A DNA stretch of 64,000 bases from a virus. The position numbers and the translations under genes were made by a program. Location: the IMG/VR virus record IMGVR_UViG_3300044712_001292, positions 1 to 64,000 of that record, one strand, 5' to 3'. Under the pieces are notes generated by a model. That model was not told the DNA's origin. It was given only the letters and a program-made list of their open reading frames with translations, and made no database searches. Of this stretch, positions 19,201 to 26,908 are shown piece after piece. Positions within the stretch are counted from its first letter, which is position 1; every line of letters starts with the position of its first letter.

Positions 19201-22200
19201 ACGCAGGGGGCACGAACGCCACTGCCGGGTCCGGCACTGGCGTCACAAGCAGCATCACGTTCTCCGATGCGTCTGGTAACACGTCTCGTGGGTCGAGCTT
19301 CACGGTCACGAACACCGGGGCCATGGCTACCGGTACGTTGGTTGAGGCTGTCTACGGCAGCGCAGTAGCTAACCCGAACGCGACGGTAGGACTCTCGAAC
19401 GTCCGTATCATCGGTGTGAGCGGCGCTGGCAGCAACACGTCCGCCGCCACCAACCGTCTGGCGACAGCAGCTTTGATCGGTGTCCAGGGCTACGGGTTCT
19501 TCCAGACGTCGTCCACGACAACAGGTACCGTACTGGGTTCGCTGGTCGGCGCAGCGTCCCGTCTTGGTGTCGATTCGACGGGTTCGTCCGGGTCGCTGAC
19601 GATTACTGCTGCGTACGGGTTCCTGGTCGACACCGGCGGTGGAAACTCAACCCAGTTCCGCACTGCGGCAGGTAGCACGCTGGTCATCAGCGCCTACTAC
19701 GGCATCTACCTCGATACTCCGGGAACCGGTGGCGGCGGCACCGTCACGTTCGGAGCCAAGTACGGCGTCTACCAGAACGACTCTACGGCTTTCAACTACT
19801 TTGGTGGATATACGTCGTTCGGAGGCGCTGCCGCGGCGACGACCTCGTTCGGCATTTTCGGTGCCAGCACGACCGCCACCAGCAGCATCCGTCTTACTCC
19901 GGGTGTTGCCCCGACATCGCCCGTCAACGGCGATATGTGGATCACGTCGAGCGGTGCGTTCGCCCGCGTGAACAACAGCACCGTGCAGCTGGATGCGAAC
20001 CAGACAATCACGCTGTCTGGGGATGTGACGGGTAGCGGTACGACGGCTATCTCAACGACTATCGCGAACAGCGCAGTTACGCTGGCGAAGATGGCGAACC
20101 TCGCTGCCAACAGCATCATCGGCAACAACACTGGTGGTTCCGCAACCCCTCTGGCGCTGACCGGAACCCAGGTCACGGCGATGCTGGACACGTTCAGCAC
20201 TTCGACCACAACGAAGGGCTTGGTGCCCGGATCTAACAGCGTCGGCACGAGCTACTACCTGCGCGCCGATGGCACCTGGGCCATTCCGCCCGGCTCTGGC
20301 ATCTCCACGACGGGCACTCCGGCGTCGAGCGATATCGCCATATTCTCCGGAGCTTCTTCGGTCACGAACGCTGCCGGTATTGCAGCTGGTACGACGCTCA
20401 CACTGTCGAGCGCCGGACTACTGTCGTTCTCTAACTCCACGGGTTTGGGCGGAACGCAAAACGGTATAACGCTGACGCTGGCTAGCACACAGTCCACGGG
20501 CACCGACTATCGGGGTATCCGCCTGGATTCGACCGCGACGAATGCCGACACCGTGTATGGTGCCTACTACACAACTGTGGTCACTCCTACGGCGGGTACA
20601 GGACGTACCATATATGCCGCAGTGCTTGGGGCCACAGCTAACGACAACACGTCAAACTGGACGAGCGGTACCGTGTATGCGACACAACTAATTGGTCAGT
20701 ATTCAAGCTCCGTCGCAGCTGGAGGCAATACACTTAACATCGCTGGCGGCGCGTATGTTGTTTTGAGCCTGACATCGTCTAATTCGTCAGGGACGACAAC
20801 TATCAACACCGCCTATGGTGTGAACGTGGCTCCCGCGTTTGCGGCGGTCACAGGCGGCGGCACGTTATCTGTTACGACGTATTACGGTCTGTACCTGGGT
20901 ACCGTTGCGACGTTCGGTTCTGGTACCCTGACGGTAGCCAACCGCTGGGGTGTCTATCAGAATGATGCTGCGGCGAATAACTACTTCGCCGGTAACGTCG
21001 GTATCGGCACTGCCCCGGCTGCGGCGCTGCATCTTACTTTGGGGGAAAGGTCCGCTAACTGGTTTAACAACGGCATCGGGATTCGTTACGATGCATCTAC
21101 ATTTACCGATTCAGGATCGTCTGGTACGGTCGCTCTGTGTGGCGTGCATCAGATCAAGGCACCGACGCAGACTGCTGATGTTGCCACGACATATACCAAC
21201 GCCTCGACCCTAATTGTTTACGATCCTACTGCGTCCACCAACGTGACGATGACGACGAAGAACGCCATCACCACGTTTGGCGGCATTCGTATCTACGCGA
21301 ACAACGCACAGACGAGCATCGCAGATTCCATTAGAATCGTCCCGAATACCGGCGGCACGAATAGCAACATCGCTACCATAACGGTAGGGTCGATGGCGGC
21401 CTCATTTACGCATACCATCCCAGGCACGACCGGCACATCAACGCTGGGTACCGGTACCAACGGTCAGGTGGCGATCTGGAGCGGCACGAACACCGTTACA
21501 GGCAACGCTGGCTTCACGTATAGCACTACTTCTGGGTTCGTTATCACGGTAGCCGGCGGCACAAACACGGCGGTCGCTGGAGTGAACTTTGTCGGTGGTA
21601 CTGGCACATATAACGCAGCCGCTAACGCCAACGCTGTCATTACGGGCATGCGCTTCGCCCTGACGGAGACTGGCGCAATCGCCAACAGTGGTGTCACCAT
21701 TGACGCCATCAGTGGCGTAGTGACTGTTGGCAACACGGCTACTGGTGCGGGCAACAAGGTGCTGTCTGGTGTGAGGGGTGCGGCTACCGCGACATCGCAG
21801 GCGAACAACAACTACAGCCCGTATACGCTGAGCGGTGGTACGTTTACGTCCACATTTAATACGTCGTCTATCACGACCGGCACCGGCCTAACCAACTTGT
21901 ATGGTGCCCAGATCGTCATTTCTGATACACTGACAGGCGCGTCTGGTACGATCACCGTTACGAACGTCGCCGGCCTATATATCAACCCGGGCACGTTCTC
22001 TGCCTCGGCGGCCTCGGGCCAGACGATCACCAATTACTATGGCATATACATTGGTACGCCGACCTTAAACAACACGACGGCTACGAACCGTTTTGGTATC
22101 TACCAAGCTGACGCCAGCGCCCAAAATTACTTCGCGGGTCGTGTGTACATCCAGACTGCTGGTGCTGGTCTTGGTATCAAGGAAGGCTCCAACGCGAAGA

Positions 22201-22409
22201 TGGGCACAGCTACACTCGTAGCTGGCACCGTCACGGTAAACACGACTGCCGCCACGGGCACGTGCCGTATCTTCCTGTGCGCGCAGTCGGGCGGCGCTCC
22301 GGGTGCCCTGTACGTCAGCAACATCAACCCGGGGACCAGCTTTACGATCACCAGCACGAGCGGTACGGACACGTCCATCGTCGCGTGGCTCATCGTCGAC
22401 GCCCTGTAA
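16209..22409 (+). CDS. Giant tail-fibre protein, 2066 aa
   Basis: Largest protein in the window. It carries standard phage fibre phrases (SGDVTGSGSTAITTTI, ATYGSATQVPVLTTDAQGRI) and at least three YGVYQ...NYFAG modules. A ~100-residue segment is duplicated within it (bases ~17744-18050 and ~20002-20290, TLSGDVTGSG...LRADGTWA). The last 50 residues (SGGAPGALYVSNINPGTSF ... IVAWLIVDAL) form a known fibre tip type. There is no S74 peptidase chaperone motif. Presumably a long trimeric fibre. Confidence 0.85.
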   Translation: MAYDPLLSVLGLSQTNPTIFSPTATRVGVAISPAALPSSPVTGGLAIDSGAGNALKWWDGSTWRSASGITALTGDVTGSGSGSVATTIAANAVTFAKFQQVATSTFLGRITAGTGNVESLTVANAKTMLAYTPSDIGAVPTSRQVIAGTGLSGGGALTADVTLSLPNVGTAATYGSATQVPVLTTDAQGRITGVVNTSIAIAQSQVTNLVTDLASKVNKSGDTMTGTLVTRALTIADSTGANSRALAANVQFGYSTGYRALILGSTGVTYTSDAITISLGVDPTVIAGGTFSGDGRDLIVRRTLRIMTPNAGGTDWDAVLTATGNLWNFTVTPQAGGINLVLTNDSRLSDARTPTAHVLDSATHTISGKTAGQVLLATGATTYAFTTVSGDATMSGAGALTLGNNVVTYAKFQQVAASSLVGNPTGALANAQGITLAGPLSFSGTTLTIANGAIGNALLTNSSITIAGTSTALGGSISQDTITGLSGTGLIKRTGANTLAIAVAGTDYLVSNQTITLSGDVTGSGSTAITTTIAAASVTLAKMANLAANSIIGNNTGSPATPLALTGTQVTAMLDTFSTTTTTKGLVPGANNVGATYFLRADGTWAVPTGGATPGGSNTQVQYNSSGAFAGSANFTWDNLGSTLTVANGYVQSRTIKVGSSNYRFSIGYMGAPFDVDSLYIFDSVSNQRLARCIPGDNVSTFVEWQFRNEDGVGAVRIYELIVDRVRGWSGTGTRLVATNAAGQPVMSDLTISGSNLTTVGTVTVGSLTGTATQMVGATSGNVLTTITIGSGLTLSAGTLSATGGGTIGGSAANTQVAYGSGANTLTSNANFTTDGSTVLTVAYPTASTGIGSGALVLSGASAGLGVAGQTTTAQLAVTTTTDASTGQINSLANPTGFVRLTGAAPDIRGIANPGTGAARRLTLYCTNATVIQHEAGSAPTVADRVNLGFLGGGSSYTLPAGSTVDLIYDTTTQRWRPYNPFVGWTMAAVAGALVLTYAGGTNATAGSGTGVTSSITFSDASGNTSRGSSFTVTNTGAMATGTLVEAVYGSAVANPNATVGLSNVRIIGVSGAGSNTSAATNRLATAALIGVQGYGFFQTSSTTTGTVLGSLVGAASRLGVDSTGSSGSLTITAAYGFLVDTGGGNSTQFRTAAGSTLVISAYYGIYLDTPGTGGGGTVTFGAKYGVYQNDSTAFNYFGGYTSFGGAAAATTSFGIFGASTTATSSIRLTPGVAPTSPVNGDMWITSSGAFARVNNSTVQLDANQTITLSGDVTGSGTTAISTTIANSAVTLAKMANLAANSIIGNNTGGSATPLALTGTQVTAMLDTFSTSTTTKGLVPGSNSVGTSYYLRADGTWAIPPGSGISTTGTPASSDIAIFSGASSVTNAAGIAAGTTLTLSSAGLLSFSNSTGLGGTQNGITLTLASTQSTGTDYRGIRLDSTATNADTVYGAYYTTVVTPTAGTGRTIYAAVLGATANDNTSNWTSGTVYATQLIGQYSSSVAAGGNTLNIAGGAYVVLSLTSSNSSGTTTINTAYGVNVAPAFAAVTGGGTLSVTTYYGLYLGTVATFGSGTLTVANRWGVYQNDAAANNYFAGNVGIGTAPAAALHLTLGERSANWFNNGIGIRYDASTFTDSGSSGTVALCGVHQIKAPTQTADVATTYTNASTLIVYDPTASTNVTMTTKNAITTFGGIRIYANNAQTSIADSIRIVPNTGGTNSNIATITVGSMAASFTHTIPGTTGTSTLGTGTNGQVAIWSGTNTVTGNAGFTYSTTSGFVITVAGGTNTAVAGVNFVGGTGTYNAAANANAVITGMRFALTETGAIANSGVTIDAISGVVTVGNTATGAGNKVLSGVRGAATATSQANNNYSPYTLSGGTFTSTFNTSSITTGTGLTNLYGAQIVISDTLTGASGTITVTNVAGLYINPGTFSASAASGQTITNYYGIYIGTPTLNNTTATNRFGIYQADASAQNYFAGRVYIQTAGAGLGIKEGSNAKMGTATLVAGTVTVNTTAATGTCRIFLCAQSGGAPGALYVSNINPGTSFTITSTSGTDTSIVAWLIVDAL

Positions 22410-22420
22410 AGGATGCACCT

Positions 22421-22810
22421 ATGGATCTACCTCCAGCAGTACCGACGAGTGCCGACAACAACACGGTTATTCTGTGGGTGGTCGGCGTCCTGGTCGTCGC
22501 TATCGTCGTTGTCGGCAAGACCTTCTGGAACAAGGTCCAGGAGGATCAGAAGCGGATGCGCGAGGAGATCGACAAGGCGCATCAGCGGGCAGACGAGGCG
22601 AACAAGACCATGTTCGCCATGCAGGGCGGCGTCGTCATGGAGCAGCAGAAGACGCAGCTGCAGACCAACGCCGCTATGAACCGCATGGCTGATGCGGTTG
22701 AAACGATGACCGCTACGATCGGGACGCAGCTCCGCTTTCAGGAGCCGCAGGCTCCCGCTACGCAGTCAGGCACCCGTCGGCGGCAGCACGAGCAGTCTCA
22801 GGTCCAGTAA
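22421..22810 (+). CDS. Single-pass membrane protein with coiled coil, 129 aa
   Basis: The ATG at 22421 is preceded by AAAGGATG. Residues ~16-38 form one clear membrane segment (VILWVVGVLVVAIVVVGKTF), followed by a charged heptad-rich helix to about residue 100 (EDQKRMREEIDKAHQRADEA) and a Gln-rich tail. Topology of this type fits an inner-membrane spanin subunit or another envelope protein; there is no catalytic motif. Lysis genes often sit next to fibres, which is the only contextual support. Confidence 0.6.
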   Translation: MDLPPAVPTSADNNTVILWVVGVLVVAIVVVGKTFWNKVQEDQKRMREEIDKAHQRADEANKTMFAMQGGVVMEQQKTQLQTNAAMNRMADAVETMTATIGTQLRFQEPQAPATQSGTRRRQHEQSQVQ

Positions 22811-22840
22811 CCTTAAGCCGGTACGAACGCAAGGACGCAT

Positions 22841-23206
22841 ATGCCCAACTACGGACCCAACACAGCGCCCGGTATGGTGCGCAACCGCATCTTCCGGGTC
22901 ATTGGCGAGAACGCGAACGTTCTCTCCAACCCCAGCTTCATTCCGTTCATGATTTTCGAGGAGGAGACGGCTATTCAGCTCGCCTCCCCGGCGGCAGACG
23001 GGGCCACGGAGAAGTCGCTGGGGTCGTCTCGTACGATCCGTCTGGACTACAGCCCAGGCAAGATCATCACGACGCGGCACCCAGTAACAGACGTCGAGGG
23101 ACCGGTCGGCCGCATACCGGCTGACCTGACGATGGCCGAGGCGCTTGCCGTCCTTTACTCGCTGGGCCGCCAGGCTCAGACTGACCAGGATGCACAGGGG
23201 GCCTAA
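22841..23206 (+). CDS. Hypothetical protein, 121 aa (paralogue of next gene)
   Basis: Shares an alignable C-terminal half with the following gene product: RxxYSPGKIxxxRxPxT, then a short stretch ending in AxAxLYSLxxxA. The two are adjacent with a one-base overlap (TAATG), so they look like a tandem duplication. The protein is soluble, without known motifs. It may be a small structural protein. Confidence 0.6.
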   Translation: MPNYGPNTAPGMVRNRIFRVIGENANVLSNPSFIPFMIFEEETAIQLASPAADGATEKSLGSSRTIRLDYSPGKIITTRHPVTDVEGPVGRIPADLTMAEALAVLYSLGRQAQTDQDAQGA

Positions 23207-23541
23207 TGCCGGAACTCATGAACGCTCAGAGCTCGATAGACCAGCTGACGGAGTACGACCGCTCCTACGGCGGCAGCTTCAGCAACCCCTTCAACGGCGT
23301 CCCTCAGCTCTCCTTCTTCCTGCAGCGCGTAACGGTGCGTGACCGTGACCAGAAGCTGCTGTCGGAGACGCGCACTGGCGAGGTTACCGAACGCTATGCT
23401 CCGGGAAGGATCTACGAGCTGCGTGACCCACGGACAGGGAGCAAGGTACAGGGGCAGACGTTTTCCGCTGATCAGCTGTATGCGATGCTTTACTCCGTGA
23501 TGTGCCACGCCGTTGAGAATAGGCCTGTTGACGTGGCGTAA
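23206..23541 (+). CDS. Hypothetical protein, 111 aa (paralogue of previous gene)
   Basis: Starts on the last base of the preceding gene's stop codon. It aligns with that protein over YAPGRIYELRDPRTG ... SADQLYAMLYSVMCHA, whereas the N-terminal thirds differ (here MNAQSSIDQLTEYDRSYGGS). Divergent tandem duplicates of this kind are common for phage structural accessory proteins. No function recognised. Confidence 0.6.
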   Translation: MPELMNAQSSIDQLTEYDRSYGGSFSNPFNGVPQLSFFLQRVTVRDRDQKLLSETRTGEVTERYAPGRIYELRDPRTGSKVQGQTFSADQLYAMLYSVMCHAVENRPVDVA

Positions 23542-23544
23542 GCC

Positions 23545-24000
23545 ATGCTCATAGCATTTCGTGAGTGCAGTCGCTACGGAGTCTACGACCGCGCCATCTC
23601 GTGGTGGACGCACTCCCCGTACGTGCACTGCGAACTGCTCTTCGATAACGGCAGAGCCTTCTCATCTGAGCCGCATGTCGGAACCCGGTTCACCGACATC
23701 GACGTTCTCTTTCGTAAGGGCGTCTGGCGCACACTTGTTCTGCCCGTCTCATCGAGGACCGAGTCGAGGATCTTTGACTGGTGCCTGACGGAGAGCGGCT
23801 GTGGCTACGACTGGCCGGGGATCCTGTTCAGTCAGATACTGAGACTGAGAAGATCCCACCCCGACAAGTGGTTCTGTTCAGAAGTTTGTGCATGTGCTCT
23901 TCTTGTCGGCGGATTAAGACTTGAGCATTTACCCTGTGAATACGCGCCTGGATCGTTGTATAATGCGATTCGTGCGTACGGAGCCACGTCTTTCGCATAG
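23545..24000 (+). CDS. YiiX/NlpC-P60-like Cys-His hydrolase, 151 aa
   Basis: Shows the circularly permuted papain-like order: the catalytic-type His comes first (SPYVHCELLF, H28) and the Cys late (DKWFCSEVC, C111), with GYDWPGILF between them, as in YiiX/YaeF-type NlpC/P60 enzymes. Such enzymes cleave amide bonds in cell-wall peptides or lipids. Its position among envelope/lysis-type genes fits a wall or envelope role. The H and C residues are seen; the exact substrate is inferred. Codon use turns more A/T-rich near its end. Confidence 0.72.
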   Translation: MLIAFRECSRYGVYDRAISWWTHSPYVHCELLFDNGRAFSSEPHVGTRFTDIDVLFRKGVWRTLVLPVSSRTESRIFDWCLTESGCGYDWPGILFSQILRLRRSHPDKWFCSEVCACALLVGGLRLEHLPCEYAPGSLYNAIRAYGATSFA

Positions 24001-24066
24001 TAGCGACTACCCACTCGCATTCTGTTGACGAGGCGCTAGGCTCGAAGCGTTTGCCAAGGAGGTAGC

Positions 24067-24228
24067 ATGTCGACCGCATTGACAATCCGCATCTACAGCG
24101 AGTGGTGCGACCACGAGGTCGAGCATATCGATATTCCCAACGGAGAAATGCTACGCTGTATGCTTTGCGGACACATCATCTGCAGGATCACGCGCCCGTT
24201 CCGGACGGAACACTTTGACCACGGGTGA
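24067..24228 (+). CDS. Small Cys/His-rich protein, 53 aa
   Basis: Short gene with a near-perfect Shine-Dalgarno (AAGGAGGTAG) six bases before its ATG. The product contains WCDHEVEH and RCMLCGHIIC, that is a CxH plus CxxCGHxxC arrangement expected to bind zinc. It stands alone in a 250-base interval between the hydrolase and the membrane protein. The strong ribosome site makes it credible in spite of its size. Function unknown. Confidence 0.6.
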   Translation: MSTALTIRIYSEWCDHEVEHIDIPNGEMLRCMLCGHIICRITRPFRTEHFDHG

Positions 24229-24252
24229 TGCGGCTGTAAGCTATTTCACGTC

Positions 24253-25263
24253 ATGGATCTGAACCAGCTCACCGAGGGGCTCAAGTCCCTATCCCCCTTC
24301 GTCGCTGTTCTCGTCCTCATCGGGGCGCTGGCGTTTCGCTGGTTCGACTACAGGGAGAAGAAGCTAACGTCTGGTGAAGAGGCGGAGAAAGAGCGGCGTT
24401 CTCAGGAGGACCACGACAATATACTTGCGCTGTGTGATATAGGTCGCCAGACTACATCCAAGCAGTCCGACATGGAAAAGCTCCTACGTGACCATGGCGA
24501 GGCTGCCGATCTCCGCTTCCAGCAGGAGATGGAGGTCTTCAAGCAGATTCTACGGCAGCTGATCTCCCTGAACGCGTCGTCCACTGGCGGTCTGAGCATG
24601 GACAACGCAAAGCTGATCGTGCAGTATCAGTGGAACTGGTGCAGAGACGAGACATCTCGAGTCATACAGAATTCCATTCGTAACAACCACTTCCGCGGTG
24701 ATGAAGAGCGCGTAGCCCGTTCCGTGTATAGGGCCTGGAACCACGCCGCTAACGATTCGCTTACATCGGTTGGCCGTCTGCGTGGTGTGACCTATCCGTA
24801 TCAGGGCCTCTACGCTCATCACGTTGCGCTGATCTGGGACTTGGTCTGGGAGTGGGCCATCCCCGTCTACCATACGAGCCGCAAGAACGAAGAGGCCTTC
24901 GAGGACGCACTGCGCGATCTGGACGGCGTTATCCGGTCGCTGTTTGACCAGGTATTCGCAACGCACGTGATGCTCGTTGAGGACGTCGACGCCGGGGTCC
25001 TCTACGATCACGTCGCGGGCGATGCGCTGCAGGTGAACGCGGCAAATCTGAGCGTGCCGAACGATATCACGAAACCCATGACGATGGCCCAGTCTCTGGC
25101 CACGTATTCCGAGGCCGGATCCAGCATATCCTCTGCACATCTTCTGACGCCTGCGACACTTAAAGAGCGGATGGCGTCGTGGTTCAAGGCCCAGCCAGGA
25201 ACGACACGGCAGTACCAGAAGACGCGTTCTTCCGCAGATCTGATGCCTCCGCCGACCGTTTAG
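24253..25263 (+). CDS. Membrane-anchored coiled-coil protein, 336 aa
   Basis: One membrane segment at about residues 14-32 (SPFVAVLVLIGALAFRWF) is followed by a long charged coiled coil (about 33-105) and a helical C-terminal domain rich in Trp/His (YQWNWCRDETSRVIQ, YAHHVALIWDLVWEWAIPVY). No catalytic motif seen. Could be an envelope-spanning lysis or superinfection protein. A rho-independent terminator overlaps its stop codon, so it ends a transcription unit. Confidence 0.6.
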   Translation: MDLNQLTEGLKSLSPFVAVLVLIGALAFRWFDYREKKLTSGEEAEKERRSQEDHDNILALCDIGRQTTSKQSDMEKLLRDHGEAADLRFQQEMEVFKQILRQLISLNASSTGGLSMDNAKLIVQYQWNWCRDETSRVIQNSIRNNHFRGDEERVARSVYRAWNHAANDSLTSVGRLRGVTYPYQGLYAHHVALIWDLVWEWAIPVYHTSRKNEEAFEDALRDLDGVIRSLFDQVFATHVMLVEDVDAGVLYDHVAGDALQVNAANLSVPNDITKPMTMAQSLATYSEAGSSISSAHLLTPATLKERMASWFKAQPGTTRQYQKTRSSADLMPPPTV

Positions 25264-25272
25264 GCGGTTTTT
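25249..25272 (+). terminator. Rho-independent terminator overlapping a stop codon
   Basis: CCGCC (25249-25253) pairs with GGCGG (25263-25267) around a nine-base loop and is followed directly by TTTTT. The TAG stop of the preceding gene lies in the loop/stem. A second T-run follows a few bases on. Confidence 0.65.
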
Positions 25273-25316
25273 GCCTATCTTTTTTCATAGTGCCTATTAA
25301 CCTCCGACCTCGGAGG
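25271..25316 (+). promoter_or_regulatory. Putative promoter and Shine-Dalgarno-sequestering hairpin
   Basis: A possible -35 TTGCCT (25271-25276) and -10 TATTAA (25295-25300) are spaced 18 bases apart just after the terminator. Next, CCTCCG (25301-25306) can pair with CGGAGG (25311-25316) over a four-base loop; the right arm is the Shine-Dalgarno of the phosphoesterase that starts at 25321. The hairpin would hide the ribosome site of a fresh transcript. Confidence 0.45.
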
Positions 25317-25320
25317 CTGT

Positions 25321-26334
25321 ATGGGCAAGCGCCGTTCTTCTCCGTGGTCCGAGGCTATGCTCGCCGAAGAGGAGATAGCCGAACTCCGCTTACGGTACGA
25401 AGAAGCGCTCTCGAGGTTATCCCTCTACGAAGGTATCAGGACGCCGACGGGACGTGAGATACCCAGCTATAAGCCCACGGCTGTAGGCAACGCGCTGGCC
25501 ATAGCCATGCTCAGCGACGTCCACTTAGAAGAGCGCGTGGACCCGGAAGACGTTCCTGGTACGTACAACGTCTACAACCCGCAGGTGTGCCGCGCCCGTC
25601 TCGACCAGTTCGCTCAGCGTGTCTGCCTGCTGACCGAGGCACAGCGTCACCTGACGCAGATCGACGATCTCTGCCTGTTCATCGGTGGCGATATCCGTAC
25701 GGGTACCATTCACGAGGACCAGGCGGAGAGCAACTGGCTGAACCCGATGCAGACGGTTATTCGCGGTGTCGACTACCTGACAAGCGTCATCCAATACATT
25801 CTGAAGAACGGTAACTTCAAGCGCATCATCATTCCGTGCTGCTTCGGCAACCACGGCCGGCTGACCAAGAAGCCTCGGGCGAAGACGGCGGCCGGTACCA
25901 GCATCGAGTGGATGATGTACCAGTTCCTCGCGAACTACGTCTTCAAGGACGAATCGCGTGTCCAGTGGCACATCGCCGACGCTGCCATGGTATACGTCGA
26001 TCTGTACGGCTTCACTTGCCGGTTCACGCACGGCGACAAGGTCAACTACCAGGGCGGTGTGGGCGGGATCAACGTGCCCATCCAGCGCATGGTCAAGAAC
26101 TGGAACCGCGTCAAGGACGCCTCCTACACGTTCATGGGTCACTTCCATCAGGCCTCCGACTTCGGCAACGTCGTCGTCAACGGCAGCCTGATCGGCCCGA
26201 ACGCCTATTCTCTCGAGAACGGTTTCCCTGCAGAGAGTCCGAAGCAGCAGTACGTTCTGATAGACCAGCGGCGCGGTAAGTCGCTGGTCTCGGACATCTG
26301 GTGCGACTATCTGCCCAACAAGAGCAAGGAGTAA
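25321..26334 (+). CDS. Calcineurin-like metallophosphoesterase, 337 aa
   Basis: All five metallophosphoesterase signatures are present in order: SDVH (D66, H68), GGD (D124), GNH (N177, H178), THGD (H237) and GHFH (H274, H276). These residues bind two metal ions and hydrolyse phosphoesters in DNA, nucleotides or proteins. An N-terminal ~50-residue charged helix precedes the catalytic domain. The substrate cannot be told. It follows a terminator and its ribosome site is inside a hairpin, so it probably starts a new unit with the winged-helix gene. Confidence 0.85.
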   Translation: MGKRRSSPWSEAMLAEEEIAELRLRYEEALSRLSLYEGIRTPTGREIPSYKPTAVGNALAIAMLSDVHLEERVDPEDVPGTYNVYNPQVCRARLDQFAQRVCLLTEAQRHLTQIDDLCLFIGGDIRTGTIHEDQAESNWLNPMQTVIRGVDYLTSVIQYILKNGNFKRIIIPCCFGNHGRLTKKPRAKTAAGTSIEWMMYQFLANYVFKDESRVQWHIADAAMVYVDLYGFTCRFTHGDKVNYQGGVGGINVPIQRMVKNWNRVKDASYTFMGHFHQASDFGNVVVNGSLIGPNAYSLENGFPAESPKQQYVLIDQRRGKSLVSDIWCDYLPNKSKE

Positions 26335-26337
26335 CGC

Positions 26338-26580
26338 ATGTCGTGGAAGAGTGAGCGCGAGGCCCTTCTGCGTGAGCAGACGCGCCCGCCTGAGGGCTAC
26401 CAGTCCGTCGACCAGATCGCCGCTGAGATGGAGGTATCGCGTGAACGCGCTGCCGAAGTCATCAAGGAGCTGGTCAAGAAGGGCCGCGCTGAGGCTGTTC
26501 AGGGCAGGAAGCTGACGGCGCTCGGTGTTGTGATGAAAGAATTTTACTACCGCCTCGTGCCGGCTAAGAAGAAGACCTGA
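26338..26580 (+). CDS. Winged-helix DNA-binding protein, 80 aa
   Basis: Compact protein with a clear HTH at about residues 22-55 (VDQIAAEMEVSRERAAEVIK ... LVKKGRAEAVQGRKLTALG), where the last part is the wing. Starts 4 bases after the phosphoesterase stop, with AAGGAG in between. Probably a small transcription regulator or replication accessory. It has no oligomerisation or effector domain beyond the HTH. Confidence 0.7.
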   Translation: MSWKSEREALLREQTRPPEGYQSVDQIAAEMEVSRERAAEVIKELVKKGRAEAVQGRKLTALGVVMKEFYYRLVPAKKKT

Positions 26581-26591
26581 CAGGAGCCGAC

Positions 26592-26876
26592 ATGCGCCGT
26601 CCTCGCGATTCCTGGTTGGTGGAGCTCTCGACCGGTCGGACGCGGGTGGTCGAGGATGACGGTTCGAGCCTGGGCTACTGCACCTGGGACCCGACCATCC
26701 TGATCAAGCGACACACAGGGGCACAGCGAGAGCGCGAGGAACTGGACACGTGGGTACACGAGTGTCTGCACCGGTCGATGAGCAAGGCCAGTGAGGCGCT
26801 CGTGACTCGCGTCGCAGGCGACGTAAGCACCGTCCTCTGGAAGGCTGGCTACCGGCGGAAACGTCGTAGAGTTTGA
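26592..26876 (+). CDS. Small HExxH (zincin-type) protein, 94 aa
   Basis: Contains ELDTWVHECLHRSMS, in which H56-E57-x-x-H60 is the zinc metalloprotease signature inside a helix, preceded by the typical 'ELD' acidic turn. Small phage zincins of ~90 residues with this arrangement are known (SprT/Wss1-like minimal domains), but a third metal ligand is not obvious. Shine-Dalgarno CAGGAG precedes the start. The substrate is unknown. Confidence 0.6.
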   Translation: MRRPRDSWLVELSTGRTRVVEDDGSSLGYCTWDPTILIKRHTGAQREREELDTWVHECLHRSMSKASEALVTRVAGDVSTVLWKAGYRRKRRRV

Positions 26877-26887
26877 CCGCGCGGTCA
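26874..26887. repeat. 14-bp perfect palindrome TGACCGCGCGGTCA (copy 1)
   Basis: Overlaps the stop of the zincin gene and lies 22 bases before the next start, where an operator could sit. The identical 14 bp occurs at 61749-61762. Confidence 0.4.
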
Positions 26888-26908
26888 CACAAGGTAGTCT
26901 TGACATGT

